Assembly: GCA_016185245.1 (NCBI GenBank)
Contig: JACPNZ010000051.1
Coordinates: 1-64,000 of the forward strand
Reading direction: 5' to 3'
Length of the DNA stretch: 64,000 bases
Origin: Hyphomicrobiales bacterium
GTDB lineage: Bacteria; Pseudomonadota; Alphaproteobacteria; Rhizobiales; Aestuariivirgaceae
How positions within the stretch are numbered: position 1 is the first letter of the stretch; each line of letters begins with the position of its first letter. A model generated the notes under the pieces. That model ran no database searches. It saw only the letters and a program-made list of their open reading frames with translations, and was not told where the DNA came from. The translations under genes and the position numbers were made by a program. Positions 32,594 to 42,915 of the stretch are shown here, piece by piece.

Positions 32594-34687
32594 TCAGTTG
32601 TGACGAGAGTATGGGCCGGACTTCTGCACGAACCAGTCCCAATAGGTCAACAGAATGCGGGCCTTGTTGAACGAAAGAGTGTCGAAAATGCTTTGCAATT
32701 CCGCGACATTGCGGTCCGACCTTACGAGCGAAGCGTCGGAATGCTTGAGCAGTTCGACAGCACTTTCGAATTTGCCGCGAGGGAATCCCAGGGCCTTGAG
32801 CAGAACCGTAACCGGTTCGCCGTCGCGATCGCACAGGATGCGCATCGCCGTCTCGCGGCCGATTCCCGCCACTTCGGCAATCGTGCTGGCGGCCTCCTCG
32901 ATACCGCCGCGGGCCGCCTGGCCGATGACGTCGTCGAGCAGGTCGCGGCTGGGGAACTTGGTGTCGCCGCCCTCCTGGGCCGCCATGGTGATTCGCAGAA
33001 TCTTGTTGAGCGTTTCGCTGTCGGTGAGAAAGCGCGAGAAGATGAAGCGTCGGAGTTCCTGGGGCACGAACCAGAACAGCTCGAAAGCGACGGGTGCCGG
33101 CAAGTCGGCACGGGTGGCAAGTGGTGCCAGCAGCGAGGGATGGCGGCTGGCCTGTTCGGCCAGGCGATGGAAGGCCTCGTGGGTGAACGCCGCTCCCGGA
33201 TTGCGGATCAGGGTGAGCAGCACGGACCCGTCGCCAAAGCCGATCAGGTGATCGCTCAACACCGATGACAGGATACGCCGCTTGGCGATCATCCGGCGCT
33301 TGAAGCTGTCGCCTTCGCTGGCCGCCGTCATCAGGTCCTTGTCGGTGATATGCATACAGCGTTCGAGCAGCGGCGCCACCACTTCGGCGCGCGAATCGCG
33401 GATCAGCTTGGCGACCAGCAGCGCCGGCGGGTGTTCCATGATCGCCATCCGCTCGGACACGGCAATGAGCTGGCGCACCGGCACGCGCGGCACCAGGCGC
33501 AGCAGCGTGTCGGCGGCAAGGGCCCGCTCCTGGGGCAGAGCGGAACCGGTTCCAGCCGACATCATGTCGAGCAGAGACAGGGCCCGGTCGCCCGATTCCT
33601 CGTCGGCTTCGGGGGTTTCAGCCGGACGCGGATCGAGACGGATCGATGCGGCCGCCGTCTTGGCAAAGGGATCGGGATCTTCGGCCGGCTTGCGCAAGAC
33701 CGGAGCGGCCGGCCCAAGCCTTCCGGCCAGGGTGTCGGCTAGGGTCCCGCTGTTCTGCACGTCGACCGCAACCAGCGGCTGTGACGTGGCAATTGCCTGG
33801 GTAGGTGGAGGTTCAGGTTGCGGAGCCGGTTCCAGTTTGCGTTCGGCCTCGATGAGTTCAGCGATTTCGCGAAGATAGGCGGCCCGCTCGGTGGCGGTCG
33901 GCTTGGCGTAGATCGCCTCGGTCACCGACTTCAGCATGGCATCCATCACCCGCCCGGCAATCGCCGAGGCCGGCCGATCGGATTTGCCGGGAGCGACGGG
34001 AGGCGCCAGCGACCGCGGCGCGATGATCTCAACGGCTGCAAGGGAATCGGCGGCCGGCGGCTCGGCCACGACCGGTGCGGGCCCGGCTTCCGATGCCGAC
34101 TCGATAGCAGAAGTTTCCGTGTTTGCCGCCGCTTCTGCCGCTGCTTCGGGTGAATCTGCGACAACGAGGTCGACCGACTCGACTATCGCCTCGACCGCGA
34201 GCTCCGCATCGGTGGCCAACGTCACCACTTCGGCCTCGATCACCGGTTGCTCGGCCACCGGCGCAAGAACTTCGATGGCCGGGGCCGGAACTTCGAAATT
34301 CATCTCCCCTGGCGGTTCGGCAGCCGGCTCGGCGTCGGGCACGTCGAATTCCGCAACCGGCGGTGTGAAGGGCCGGAGTGGCGCGAAAACCGGCAGTTCG
34401 GGAATGCTTGCCGTGACTTCGACCTCGACCGGCGCATCGGGCTCCACTTGAACCTCGGCGGGCGCCTGGGTAACCAGCACGATGACTGGTTCAAGCAACA
34501 CGACCGGCGGCACATCGCGGAGCTTGGGGGGCGGCCGGGCGCCACCTTTCACCCGGGCGGTGAGCTGGCGGAAGGTCTCTGCGGTGATAGGACCCTGGCG
34601 GCGCGGTCGTGACTTCGCCGGAGCGGCGGCGAGTCCCGCCGGGCCGAGTTCCGCCGCTCCGGCACTATCTGCGGATGGCTCGATCAT
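32594..34687 (-). CDS. DUF2336 protein with long Pro/Glu/Ala-rich N-terminal half
   Basis: This 697-aa protein has a low-complexity acidic, proline-rich region (residues 60-270) and a helical DUF2336 domain in the C-terminal half (LRLVPRVPVRQLIAVSERMA; DAWFELFWFVPQELR-like AFELFWFVPQELRRFIFSRF). DUF2336 domains look like HEAT-type repeats and are common in Rhizobiales with unknown function. The start at 34687 (MIEPSADSAGAAE) is chosen because the in-frame extension lacks family support. Confidence 0.85.
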   Translation of the reverse strand: MIEPSADSAGAAELGPAGLAAAPAKSRPRRQGPITAETFRQLTARVKGGARPPPKLRDVPPVVLLEPVIVLVTQAPAEVQVEPDAPVEVEVTASIPELPVFAPLRPFTPPVAEFDVPDAEPAAEPPGEMNFEVPAPAIEVLAPVAEQPVIEAEVVTLATDAELAVEAIVESVDLVVADSPEAAAEAAANTETSAIESASEAGPAPVVAEPPAADSLAAVEIIAPRSLAPPVAPGKSDRPASAIAGRVMDAMLKSVTEAIYAKPTATERAAYLREIAELIEAERKLEPAPQPEPPPTQAIATSQPLVAVDVQNSGTLADTLAGRLGPAAPVLRKPAEDPDPFAKTAAASIRLDPRPAETPEADEESGDRALSLLDMMSAGTGSALPQERALAADTLLRLVPRVPVRQLIAVSERMAIMEHPPALLVAKLIRDSRAEVVAPLLERCMHITDKDLMTAASEGDSFKRRMIAKRRILSSVLSDHLIGFGDGSVLLTLIRNPGAAFTHEAFHRLAEQASRHPSLLAPLATRADLPAPVAFELFWFVPQELRRFIFSRFLTDSETLNKILRITMAAQEGGDTKFPSRDLLDDVIGQAARGGIEEAASTIAEVAGIGRETAMRILCDRDGEPVTVLLKALGFPRGKFESAVELLKHSDASLVRSDRNVAELQSIFDTLSFNKARILLTYWDWFVQKSGPYSRHN

Positions 34688-34902
34688 GGGTCCCCGAAAC
34701 ACGCTCCTCCAGCTGTGAACAAAGACAGGGAAGCCTGTAGAACTGCTTAAACTGCCAAAATTGCCGCGCCGGCGCCCAAGTGCCGCTCGCCACACGGTTA
34801 ACCATCGGTAAATATCTGACACGGAACTGTGAGCCGCAGCGCCGCTTCACAATCGCTGTCGGATCGCCCATCTTGTGGGCAGTTTCCAGGGAAGCCAGAA
34901 CC

Positions 34903-35310
34903 ATGACAGCAAAGATCGTCAAGACCGACGCCGAGTGGCGTGCCGAGCTGAATCCCGAGGCCTATCGGGTCATGCGCGAACACGGCACCGAGCGGGCGTT
35001 CACCAGTCCGCTCAACAACGAAAAGCGCAAAGGCATGTTCGTGTGCGCCGGCTGCGGCAAGGAACTTTTTGCCTCCGACAACAAATTCGACTCCGGCACC
35101 GGCTGGCCGAGTTTCACCGCACCGGCGGAAACCGGCGCCATCGGTTCGACGGAAGACCGTTCGCTGTTCATGCGGCGCACCGAGGTCCACTGCGACAATT
35201 GCGGCGCCCATCTCGGCCATGTCTTTCCCGACGGACCGCGCGAGGCGGGGGGGTTGCGCTACTGTATCAACGGCTGCGCTCTCGACTTCAAGCCCGGCGA
35301 AAAGGTCTAA
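34903..35310 (+). CDS. msrB: Peptide methionine sulfoxide reductase B
   Basis: This 135-aa enzyme reduces the R-sulfoxide of methionine. The zinc Cys pairs are in CAGCGKELF and [12 protein letters not shown], and the catalytic Cys is in [10 protein letters not shown]. The usual NSASL ending of that motif is NGCAL here, adding one extra Cys next to the active site. The start at 34903 gives [12 protein letters not shown], the family start; sequence further upstream is intergenic. Confidence 0.95.
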   Translation: MTAKIVKTDAEWRAELNPEAYRVMREHGTERAFTSPLNNEKRKGMFVCAGCGKELFASDNKFDSGTGWPSFTAPAETGAIGSTEDRSLFMRRTEVHCDNCGAHLGHVFPDGPREAGGLRYCINGCALDFKPGEKV

Positions 35311-35313
35311 TCG

Positions 35314-37425
35314 ATGGCGATCGAGACGGTGAAGCCGCCGCGGGCGGAAAAGCGGCCCCATGCCGAAACCTGGTATGGCCATATGAAGCAGGACGATTAT
35401 CACTGGCTGAAGGCCGGGAACTGGCAGGCGGTGATGCATGATCCCGCCCTATTGCCTGGAGATATCCGGGCCTTTCTCGAGGGCGAGAACGCCTATCACG
35501 AAGCTGTCATGGCCGATACGGCGGCGCTGCAGGAGGCGCTGTTCGCCGAAATGAAGGGCCGCATCAAGGAAGACGATTCCTCGGTGCCCGCCCCCGATGG
35601 TCCGTACGCGTATTATTCTTCGTTTGTGACCGGCGGCCAGCAGCCCCGCTATGCGCGCAAGTTTCGCGACCTGTCGGGACCGGAACAGCCGATCGTCGAC
35701 GGCAACGAACTTTCCAAGGGCCGCCAGTATTTCCACTTCGGCGGCCTCAGCATGTCGCCCGACCATGGTCTTGCGGCCTGGTCTTTCGACGGCAACGGCT
35801 CGGAATTCTACGAGCTCCGGGTGCGCGATGTCGCTTCGGCAGCGGATCGCGACGAGGTGCTGCTGAATACCGCCGGCGGTGCTGTCTGGGCGGCCGACGG
35901 CGGGAGCTTCTTCTATACGTTGCAGGACGACAATCACCGACCGCTCAAGACCTTCCACCATGTTCTGGGCCAACCGCAGGCGGCGGACCGGCTGGTCTAC
36001 GAGGAGTTGGACGCCGGCAAGTTTACCGGCGTGGGCAAGACCAATTCCGACCGTTTCATCGTGATCGATATCCACGACCACGATACCTCGGAAGCCTGGA
36101 TCATCGATGCCGAGCGCCCCTTCGAGGCGCCGAAGCTCGTAGCACCGCGCGAGACCGGCATCGAATACGATCTCGAACACTGGAACGGCCGCTTCATCAT
36201 CAAGACCAATCGTGGCGACGCCGAGGATTACAAGATCGTCAGTGCCCCGGTCGGCGATCCGCGGTCGGAGAACTGGACGGACCTCATCCCGCATCGCCCC
36301 GGCTGCTTCCTCGTGGGGATGATCGTCACCAGGAACTGGCTCATCCGCATGGAGCGCGAGAACGCCCTGCCGCGCATCGTGGTGCGCGACATGGGCAGCG
36401 GAGAGGAGCATGCCATCGCCTTCGCCGAAGAGGCCTACTCACTTGGCTTCGGCGAGATGCGCGAATACGATACCGATATCCTGCGCTTCACCTATTCGTC
36501 GATGACCACACCGGCGCAGGTCTATGACTACAACATGCGCGACAGGAGCCGCGTGCTTCGCAAGACGCAGGAGGTGCCGAGCGGCCATGATCCGGCCCAT
36601 TACGTCACACGGCGCATCTTCGCCCCGGCCCATGACGGCGAACCGATTCCGGTCACCCTGCTCTACCGGCGGGCAACACCGCTCGATGGCTCGGCACCCC
36701 TGTGGCTCTACGGCTATGGCGCCTACGGCATTTCCATTCCGGCCGGCTTCAACACCAATATCCTGTCTCTCGCCGATCGCGGCTTCATCTATGCCATCGC
36801 CCATATCCGCGGCGGCCAGGAGAAGGGCCGGCGCTGGTACAAGACCGGCAAGCTCGACAAGAAGACCAACACTTTCCGCGATTTTCTCTCCTGTGCCGAA
36901 CACCTGATCGCTTCGGGGTTAACCCGCAAGGGCAGCATCGTGGCCCAGGGCGGCAGCGCCGGCGGCATGCTGATGGGGGCCGTCGCCAACATGGCGCCGG
37001 AGCTTTTCGGCGCCATCGTGGCGGAAGTGCCCTTCGTCGACGTGCTCACCACCATGCTCGACGACACCCTGCCGCTCACTCCGCCGGAATGGCCGGAATG
37101 GGGCAATCCGATCCTCGACAGACAAGCTTACGAAACCATCGCCGCCTATTCGCCCTATGACCGGGTCGAGGCCAAGGCCTATCCGCATATCCTGGCGGTC
37201 GGCGGCTTGACCGATCCGCGCGTCACCTACTGGGAGCCGGCAAAATGGGTGGCAAAGCTCCGTGAGCTGAAGACCGATGATAATCTACTGCTGCTCAAGA
37301 CCAACATGGGTGCCGGCCACGGCGGCGCCTCGGGCCGTTTCGACCGGCTGAAAGAAGTGGCCTTCGTCTATGCCTTTGGGCTCAAGGTGGCGGGAATTAA
37401 CAAGATGGCTGGATTCGGAGAGTAA
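35314..37425 (+). CDS. ptrB: Oligopeptidase B-like S9 serine peptidase
   Basis: This 703-aa prolyl oligopeptidase family enzyme has an N-terminal beta-propeller (about 70-420) and a C-terminal alpha/beta-hydrolase domain. The triad is Ser548 in QGGSAGGML, Asp634 in GGLTDPRV and His669 in GAGHGGASG. Oligopeptidase B cuts short peptides after basic residues in the cytoplasm. The ATG lies three bases after msrB, so the two are probably co-transcribed. Confidence 0.94.
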   Translation: MAIETVKPPRAEKRPHAETWYGHMKQDDYHWLKAGNWQAVMHDPALLPGDIRAFLEGENAYHEAVMADTAALQEALFAEMKGRIKEDDSSVPAPDGPYAYYSSFVTGGQQPRYARKFRDLSGPEQPIVDGNELSKGRQYFHFGGLSMSPDHGLAAWSFDGNGSEFYELRVRDVASAADRDEVLLNTAGGAVWAADGGSFFYTLQDDNHRPLKTFHHVLGQPQAADRLVYEELDAGKFTGVGKTNSDRFIVIDIHDHDTSEAWIIDAERPFEAPKLVAPRETGIEYDLEHWNGRFIIKTNRGDAEDYKIVSAPVGDPRSENWTDLIPHRPGCFLVGMIVTRNWLIRMERENALPRIVVRDMGSGEEHAIAFAEEAYSLGFGEMREYDTDILRFTYSSMTTPAQVYDYNMRDRSRVLRKTQEVPSGHDPAHYVTRRIFAPAHDGEPIPVTLLYRRATPLDGSAPLWLYGYGAYGISIPAGFNTNILSLADRGFIYAIAHIRGGQEKGRRWYKTGKLDKKTNTFRDFLSCAEHLIASGLTRKGSIVAQGGSAGGMLMGAVANMAPELFGAIVAEVPFVDVLTTMLDDTLPLTPPEWPEWGNPILDRQAYETIAAYSPYDRVEAKAYPHILAVGGLTDPRVTYWEPAKWVAKLRELKTDDNLLLLKTNMGAGHGGASGRFDRLKEVAFVYAFGLKVAGINKMAGFGE

Positions 37426-37430
37426 CGTCA

Positions 37431-38297
37431 ATGCGTGTCGCCGTCTTCGTCGATGCCGGATACATCTTCGCACAGGGTTCCTGCACCATCACAGGACTGA
37501 AGACACCGAAACCGCGCGATCAGCTTGAGATGAAGGAGGAAGCTATCGTGCGACTGCTCGCGTCCGTCGCGCACACGACGTCGAGCGGCAAGGAGCTCCT
37601 TCGCATCTACTGGTACGACGGCGCGCCCCTCTCGGGCCCTTCTGCCGAGCAGGTGCGGCTCGCCCATCTCAGAGACGTCAAGCTACGGCTTGGATTTCTG
37701 AATGCCGAAGGTCAGCAGAAGGGCGTCGATTCGCTCATCGTCACCGACTTGATGGAATTGGCGCGCAACAAGGCGATTTCCGATGCGGTGGTGGTGACTG
37801 GCGACGAAGACATCCGCGTCGGCATCCTGATTGCGCAGAGTCACGGCGTTCGCGTCCATGTCCTCGGTATTGCCGGCGCGCAGGCAAGGGGTACGCAATC
37901 GAGCCTGCTTCAACAGGAGGCCGATACCGTTTCCACGTGGGGAAAGAGCGATATCTCCGGATTTCTCGCGGTGCGCGGCAATGTAGGCATGCCAGCGGCA
38001 CGCCCGTCCGTATCAAAATCCGCGTCACCGCCCCTGCCCAGGCCTGCCAGACCGACCCCGGAGGATGGCGATTCCGGACCAAGAGACGTTGTCCAATCGG
38101 TGATTGATTATTTTGCCGGTGACCCAGGCAGGATCGGCAAAGCGGCTGCGGTCGTCAAGACGGGCAAAGACATGCCGGGCTATGTGGTGAGCGTCATCAA
38201 GGAAAAGCTTGATCATTCGCTCGGCCGTCGCGCCAGCAAGGCCGAACAGAAGAGTGCGCGCGAGGCGCTGGCAAGAAGGCTACGGGAAATGCCGTGA
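37431..38297 (+). CDS. NYN-domain (PIN-like) protein
   Basis: This 288-aa protein has an NYN nuclease-like domain in residues 1-160: MRVAVFVDAGYIFAQGSC with the first Asp, KGVDSLIVTDLMELA, and DAVVVTGDEDIRVGILIAQ with the acidic core. A proline-rich linker (195-215) leads to a helical C-terminal domain of unknown type. Such proteins are expected to cut RNA; the target is unknown. Base composition is a little lower in GC than the neighbours. It follows ptrB by five bases and overlaps the isochorismatase gene. Confidence 0.85.
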   Translation: MRVAVFVDAGYIFAQGSCTITGLKTPKPRDQLEMKEEAIVRLLASVAHTTSSGKELLRIYWYDGAPLSGPSAEQVRLAHLRDVKLRLGFLNAEGQQKGVDSLIVTDLMELARNKAISDAVVVTGDEDIRVGILIAQSHGVRVHVLGIAGAQARGTQSSLLQQEADTVSTWGKSDISGFLAVRGNVGMPAARPSVSKSASPPLPRPARPTPEDGDSGPRDVVQSVIDYFAGDPGRIGKAAAVVKTGKDMPGYVVSVIKEKLDHSLGRRASKAEQKSAREALARRLREMP

Positions 38298-38848
38298 TGC
38301 TCCTCGACGCCGCCAAGTCCTTCCTCCTCCTGGTCGACATGCAGGAACGGCTGCTGCCGGCAATGGGTGGCGGGGCGGAGGTGGAGCGGCGCTGCGCCAT
38401 TCTGCTCACCGCGGCGAAACGGCTCGCTGTGCCGGTCCTGGCGTCTGAGCAATATCCGAAGGGGCTGGGGCATACTGTTTCAAGCCTCGGGGAGAGCCTC
38501 GGCAACGCGCCCATCTTCGAAAAGACCAGCTTTTCCTGCTGGCGGGATGACGCCCTCAAATCGCACCTCGTCGCCCACCATGAAGCGGGAAGGCCGCAAG
38601 CCATTGTCGCCGGAATCGAGGCCCATGTCTGTGTGCTGCAGACGGCGATCGATCTCGCGCAGGCGGGCTTTGCCGTGTTTGCGGTGGCCGATGCCATGGC
38701 ATCGCGGGCGCCCGCCTCCGCCGTGCTGGCTCAGGATCGCATGCGGGGTGCCGGCGTTGCGGTCATCAACACCGAAATGGCGGTGTTCGAGCTCCTCGGC
38801 CGGGCCGGGACGGCGGAATTCCGGGAGCTATCGGCGCTCATCCGGTGA
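38294..38848 (+). CDS. Isochorismatase-family hydrolase
   Basis: This 184-aa protein (GTG at 38294, or ATG three bases later) is a cysteine hydrolase of the isochorismatase fold. LLLVDMQERLLPAM contains the catalytic Asp, FEKTSFSCW the Lys, and VAGIEAHVCVLQTAIDL the cis-peptide and nucleophilic Cys. Close relatives are often annotated YcaC-like. Substrate is unknown. The start overlaps the NYN gene stop by four bases. Confidence 0.9.
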   Translation: MMLLDAAKSFLLLVDMQERLLPAMGGGAEVERRCAILLTAAKRLAVPVLASEQYPKGLGHTVSSLGESLGNAPIFEKTSFSCWRDDALKSHLVAHHEAGRPQAIVAGIEAHVCVLQTAIDLAQAGFAVFAVADAMASRAPASAVLAQDRMRGAGVAVINTEMAVFELLGRAGTAEFRELSALIR

Positions 38849-38933
38849 AAGCCGGAAAATCCGCCACTTCGCCGAATTGACAAGCGGCCCCGCTTCGCGC
38901 TCTTAAGGGCGGAAAATCAGGGAGTTTCCGACC

Positions 38934-40108
<1,175 letters not shown>

Positions 40109-40112
<4 letters not shown>

Positions 40113-40585
40113 CCGGCGAAATTGTCATCCGCCGCGACGATCCCGCCCGTCCGGAGTTACGGAGACTTGTCGAGGCGCTCGATGCCTATGCCCAGGCGCT
40201 CTATCCTCCCGAAAGCAATCATCTGCTCGATATCGAGACGATGCGGTTGCCGCAAATGCGATTCTTCTCGGTGGCCGTCGATGGCGAAACGGTGGGATGC
40301 GGGGGCATCTGGCTGCATGACGACTGCGCCGAAGTGAAGCGCGTCTACGTGAGCCCGCGAGCCCGGGGTATGGGCCTTGCCAGGAAACTCATGGCGCGGC
40401 TGGAGGCGGAGGCTCTCGCAGCCGGCAAGGCCATGGCCCGCCTCGAGACCGGCATTCACCAGCCGGAGGCCTTGAGCCTCTATCGCGCCCTGGGTTATGT
40501 GAATTGCGGGGCCTTCGCCGACTATCCGGTGGGCGATCACAATAGCGTGTTCATGGAAAAACTGCTGGCCGGCCCGGCCGAGTGA
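40109..40585 (+). CDS. GNAT-family N-acetyltransferase
   Basis: This 158-aa acetyltransferase has the acetyl-CoA loop [19 protein letters not shown] and a closing [20 protein letters not shown]. The GTG start overlaps the gcdH stop. Acceptor unknown. It converges with a cupin gene, overlapping its end by 35 bases. Confidence 0.9.
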
Positions 40586-40986
40586 AACTTTGCAGTGGCC
40601 GACGGCGCGAGTCCTTTCCGGGGGTCGACGGATACTCGAAGATCACCATGAACTTCTTGGCATAACCCGCCTGGTTCCAGACGCAGCGCCGGCCTTTCTG
40701 GGTGAAGAAGCTCTCGCCCGGTCCGATCACCGTCTCGCGGTCCTCCTCCACCATGACGACCTTGCCCTCGAAGATGATTATGAATTCGTGGACCGGCCAA
40801 GCCATCCCGCGGCCAAGATTGGCTTCGGCTTCCCAGACGCCCGCCGAAAGCCCGGTCGCTGTGTCGTTGATCCACCTTTGGCCGCGATGGCCACGCGATC
40901 CGGAGGAAATCTCGGGCTCGGGAAAATCGGGCCAGGGTTCGCAGCGGGGCGTCCGCGGCGAATGGAATAATGGCAGGTTCCGGCAT
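40551..40986 (-). pseudogene. Cupin-domain protein (DUF861-like), probably frameshifted near its N-terminus
   Basis: The ATG at 40986 opens MPEPAIIPFAADAPLRTLAR, a likely family start, but this frame then becomes implausible. The adjoining frame supplies PDFPEPEISSG, QRWINDTATGLSAGVWEAEA, VHEFIIIFEGKVVMVEED and GESFFTQKGRRCVWNQAGYA, a full cupin core, down to 40551. A TTG at 41000 could start that second frame directly, giving 149 aa, so the gene might be intact. A one-base shift near 40925-40945 is the simpler reading. Confidence 0.6.
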
Positions 40987-41019
40987 GGGTCATTTCTCAA
41001 GGCAGCCTAGCCGCGTTTC

Positions 41020-41048
41020 TTGCGTGTTCCATGCGGAGCGACTAGATA
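41020..41048 (+). promoter_or_regulatory. Putative sodB promoter
   Basis: TTGCGT (41020-41025) and TAGATA (41043-41048) are 17 bases apart. Transcription would start near 41055, about 20 bases before the sodB ATG, with GGAGGAACG as ribosome binding site in between. Assigned by eye. Confidence 0.5.
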
Positions 41049-41075
41049 GGGGCCTCATTTCATGGAGGAACGAAG

Positions 41076-41675
41076 ATGGCTCTGGAACTGCCCGCCCTGC
41101 CCTATGCCTATGACGCGCTCGGCCCCTACATGTCGAAGGAGACGCTCGAGTTTCACCACGACAAGCATCACATGGCCTATGTCACCAACGGCAACAATCT
41201 GTTGAAGGACAGTCCGCACGCGGCGAAGTCGATCGAGGACATCTGCAAAGTGGCCTTCGCCGAGAAAATCGCTGGCCTGGTCAACAACGTCGGCCAGCAC
41301 TACAACCACAACCACTTCTGGAACTGGATGAAGCCCAATGGCGGCGGCAAGAAACTTCCCGGCGCGCTCGCCAAGGCGATCGACGGCGATCTCGGCGGCT
41401 ATGACAAGATGCGCGCCGATTTCGTCCAGGCGGGCCTCACCCAGTTCGGTTCCGGCTGGTGCTGGATCGCGGTGAAGGACGGCAAGCTCGTCATCATGAA
41501 GACGCCGAACGGCGAAAACCCGCTGATGCATGGGGCTTCGCCAATTCTCGGCTGCGACGTGTGGGAGCACAGCTACTACATCGATTATCGCAACGCCCGT
41601 CAGAAATACCTCGAGGCCTTCGTCGACAATCTGGTGAACTGGGACTACGTCGAGGCGATGCGCGCCAAGGTTTGA
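41076..41675 (+). CDS. sodB: Superoxide dismutase, Fe/Mn family
   Basis: This 199-aa enzyme has the metal ligands in LEFHHDKHHMAYV, GQHYNHNHFWNWM and DVWEHSYYIDYRNARQKYL. The FGSGWCWIAV motif and alphaproteobacterial features suggest an iron or cambialistic enzyme, but the metal cannot be assigned with certainty. A strong Shine-Dalgarno (GGAGG) precedes the ATG, and a good terminator follows. Confidence 0.96.
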   Translation: MALELPALPYAYDALGPYMSKETLEFHHDKHHMAYVTNGNNLLKDSPHAAKSIEDICKVAFAEKIAGLVNNVGQHYNHNHFWNWMKPNGGGKKLPGALAKAIDGDLGGYDKMRADFVQAGLTQFGSGWCWIAVKDGKLVIMKTPNGENPLMHGASPILGCDVWEHSYYIDYRNARQKYLEAFVDNLVNWDYVEAMRAKV

Positions 41676-41698
41676 CGGTTCGCCGAGGTTGAATTACC

Positions 41699-41726
41699 AA
41701 ATGGCCGGGCAATCCCCGGCCATTTT
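41699..41726 (+). terminator. Rho-independent terminator after sodB
   Basis: AAATGGCCGGG (41699-41709) pairs perfectly with CCCGGCCATTT (41715-41725) around CAATC and is followed by T. The GC-rich stem with T-rich end lies 24 bases after the sodB stop codon. Confidence 0.8.
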
Positions 41727-41745
41727 CACGAATGAGGAACCCCGC

Positions 41746-42915
41746 ATGCCCTTGCTCAACAGCGCCATTGCCATGCAGCCGGAGATCACCGGCTGGCGCC
41801 GCCACTTGCACATGCATCCGGAAATCCTTTTCGAGGTGCAGCAGACGGCGGCATTCGTCGCCGGGAAACTCAAGTCCTTCGGCTGCGACGAGGTGGTGAC
41901 CGGCATCGGGCGCACCGGCGTGGTCGGCATCATCCGCGGCCGCCATGGCGATGGGCCGACGGTCGGGCTTCGCGCCGACATGGACGCCCTGCCGATGACC
42001 GAGGAAACGGGACTCGCCTATGCCTCGAAAGTGCCGGGCCGGGCCCATGCCTGTGGCCATGACGGCCATACCTCAATGCTGCTGGGGGCGGCCCGCCATC
42101 TCGCCGAGACACGGAATTTTTGCGGGACGGTAGCGGTGATCTTCCAGCCGGCCGAGGAAGGAGGTGCCGGAGGACGGGAAATGGTGCAGGACGGGCTGAT
42201 GGACCGCTTCGCCATCGCCAGCATCTATGGCCTCCATAATTTCCCCGGCCTGGCGATCGGCCGGTTTGCCATCCGAGCGGGCGGCATAATGGCGGCGGTC
42301 GATGAATTCTCGATCGCCATCACCGGCAAGGGCGGCCATGCGGCAGCGCCCCACAAGACCATCGATCCGATCTTCGTCGGCGCTCAGATCGTCGGCGCCT
42401 TGCAGGGCATCGCGGCCCGCAACGCCAATCCCCTGGACGCGGTTGTCGTCTCGGTCACCCGCTTCAACGCCGGCGAGGCCAATAACGTGATCCCGCAAAC
42501 GGCGAAACTCGTTGGAACCGTCCGATCCCTGAAGCGGGAACTGCGCGACCTCGCCATCGCCAATGTCCAGCGCACCGCCGAGGGCGTGGCCGCGGCCCTG
42601 GGGGCGACGGCAAAGTATGAAAACATCGGCGAACCCTATCCGGTCACCTACAACCACGCCCGGGAAGTTGCTATCGCGGCAGATGTCGCCCGCGACGTGG
42701 CGGGCGCCGGCAATGTCGACGACAACTGTCCACCGGTGATGGGCGGCGAGGACTTTTCCTTCATGCTCGAAGCCCGGCCGGGCGCCTTCATCTTCATGGG
42801 CAACGGCGACACGCCGTTCTGTCATCATCCGGCCTATGACTTCGCCGACGCCGCCATTCCCTATGGCATCAGCTACTGGGTGACGCTCGCCGAGAAGGTG
42901 CTGGCGCCCGCATGA
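41746..42915 (+). CDS. M20-family amidohydrolase (hippurate hydrolase-like)
   Basis: This 389-aa metallopeptidase has M20D motifs: WRRHLHMHPEILFEV, GLRADMDALPM, HACGHDGHTSMLLGAAR, FQPAEEGGAGGREMV and VMGGEDFSFML. It probably splits N-acyl amino acids using two metal ions. The start at 41746 lies after the sodB terminator; an in-frame upstream start lies inside it. It overlaps the M19 dipeptidase gene by four bases. Confidence 0.92.
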   Translation: MPLLNSAIAMQPEITGWRRHLHMHPEILFEVQQTAAFVAGKLKSFGCDEVVTGIGRTGVVGIIRGRHGDGPTVGLRADMDALPMTEETGLAYASKVPGRAHACGHDGHTSMLLGAARHLAETRNFCGTVAVIFQPAEEGGAGGREMVQDGLMDRFAIASIYGLHNFPGLAIGRFAIRAGGIMAAVDEFSIAITGKGGHAAAPHKTIDPIFVGAQIVGALQGIAARNANPLDAVVVSVTRFNAGEANNVIPQTAKLVGTVRSLKRELRDLAIANVQRTAEGVAAALGATAKYENIGEPYPVTYNHAREVAIAADVARDVAGAGNVDDNCPPVMGGEDFSFMLEARPGAFIFMGNGDTPFCHHPAYDFADAAIPYGISYWVTLAEKVLAPA

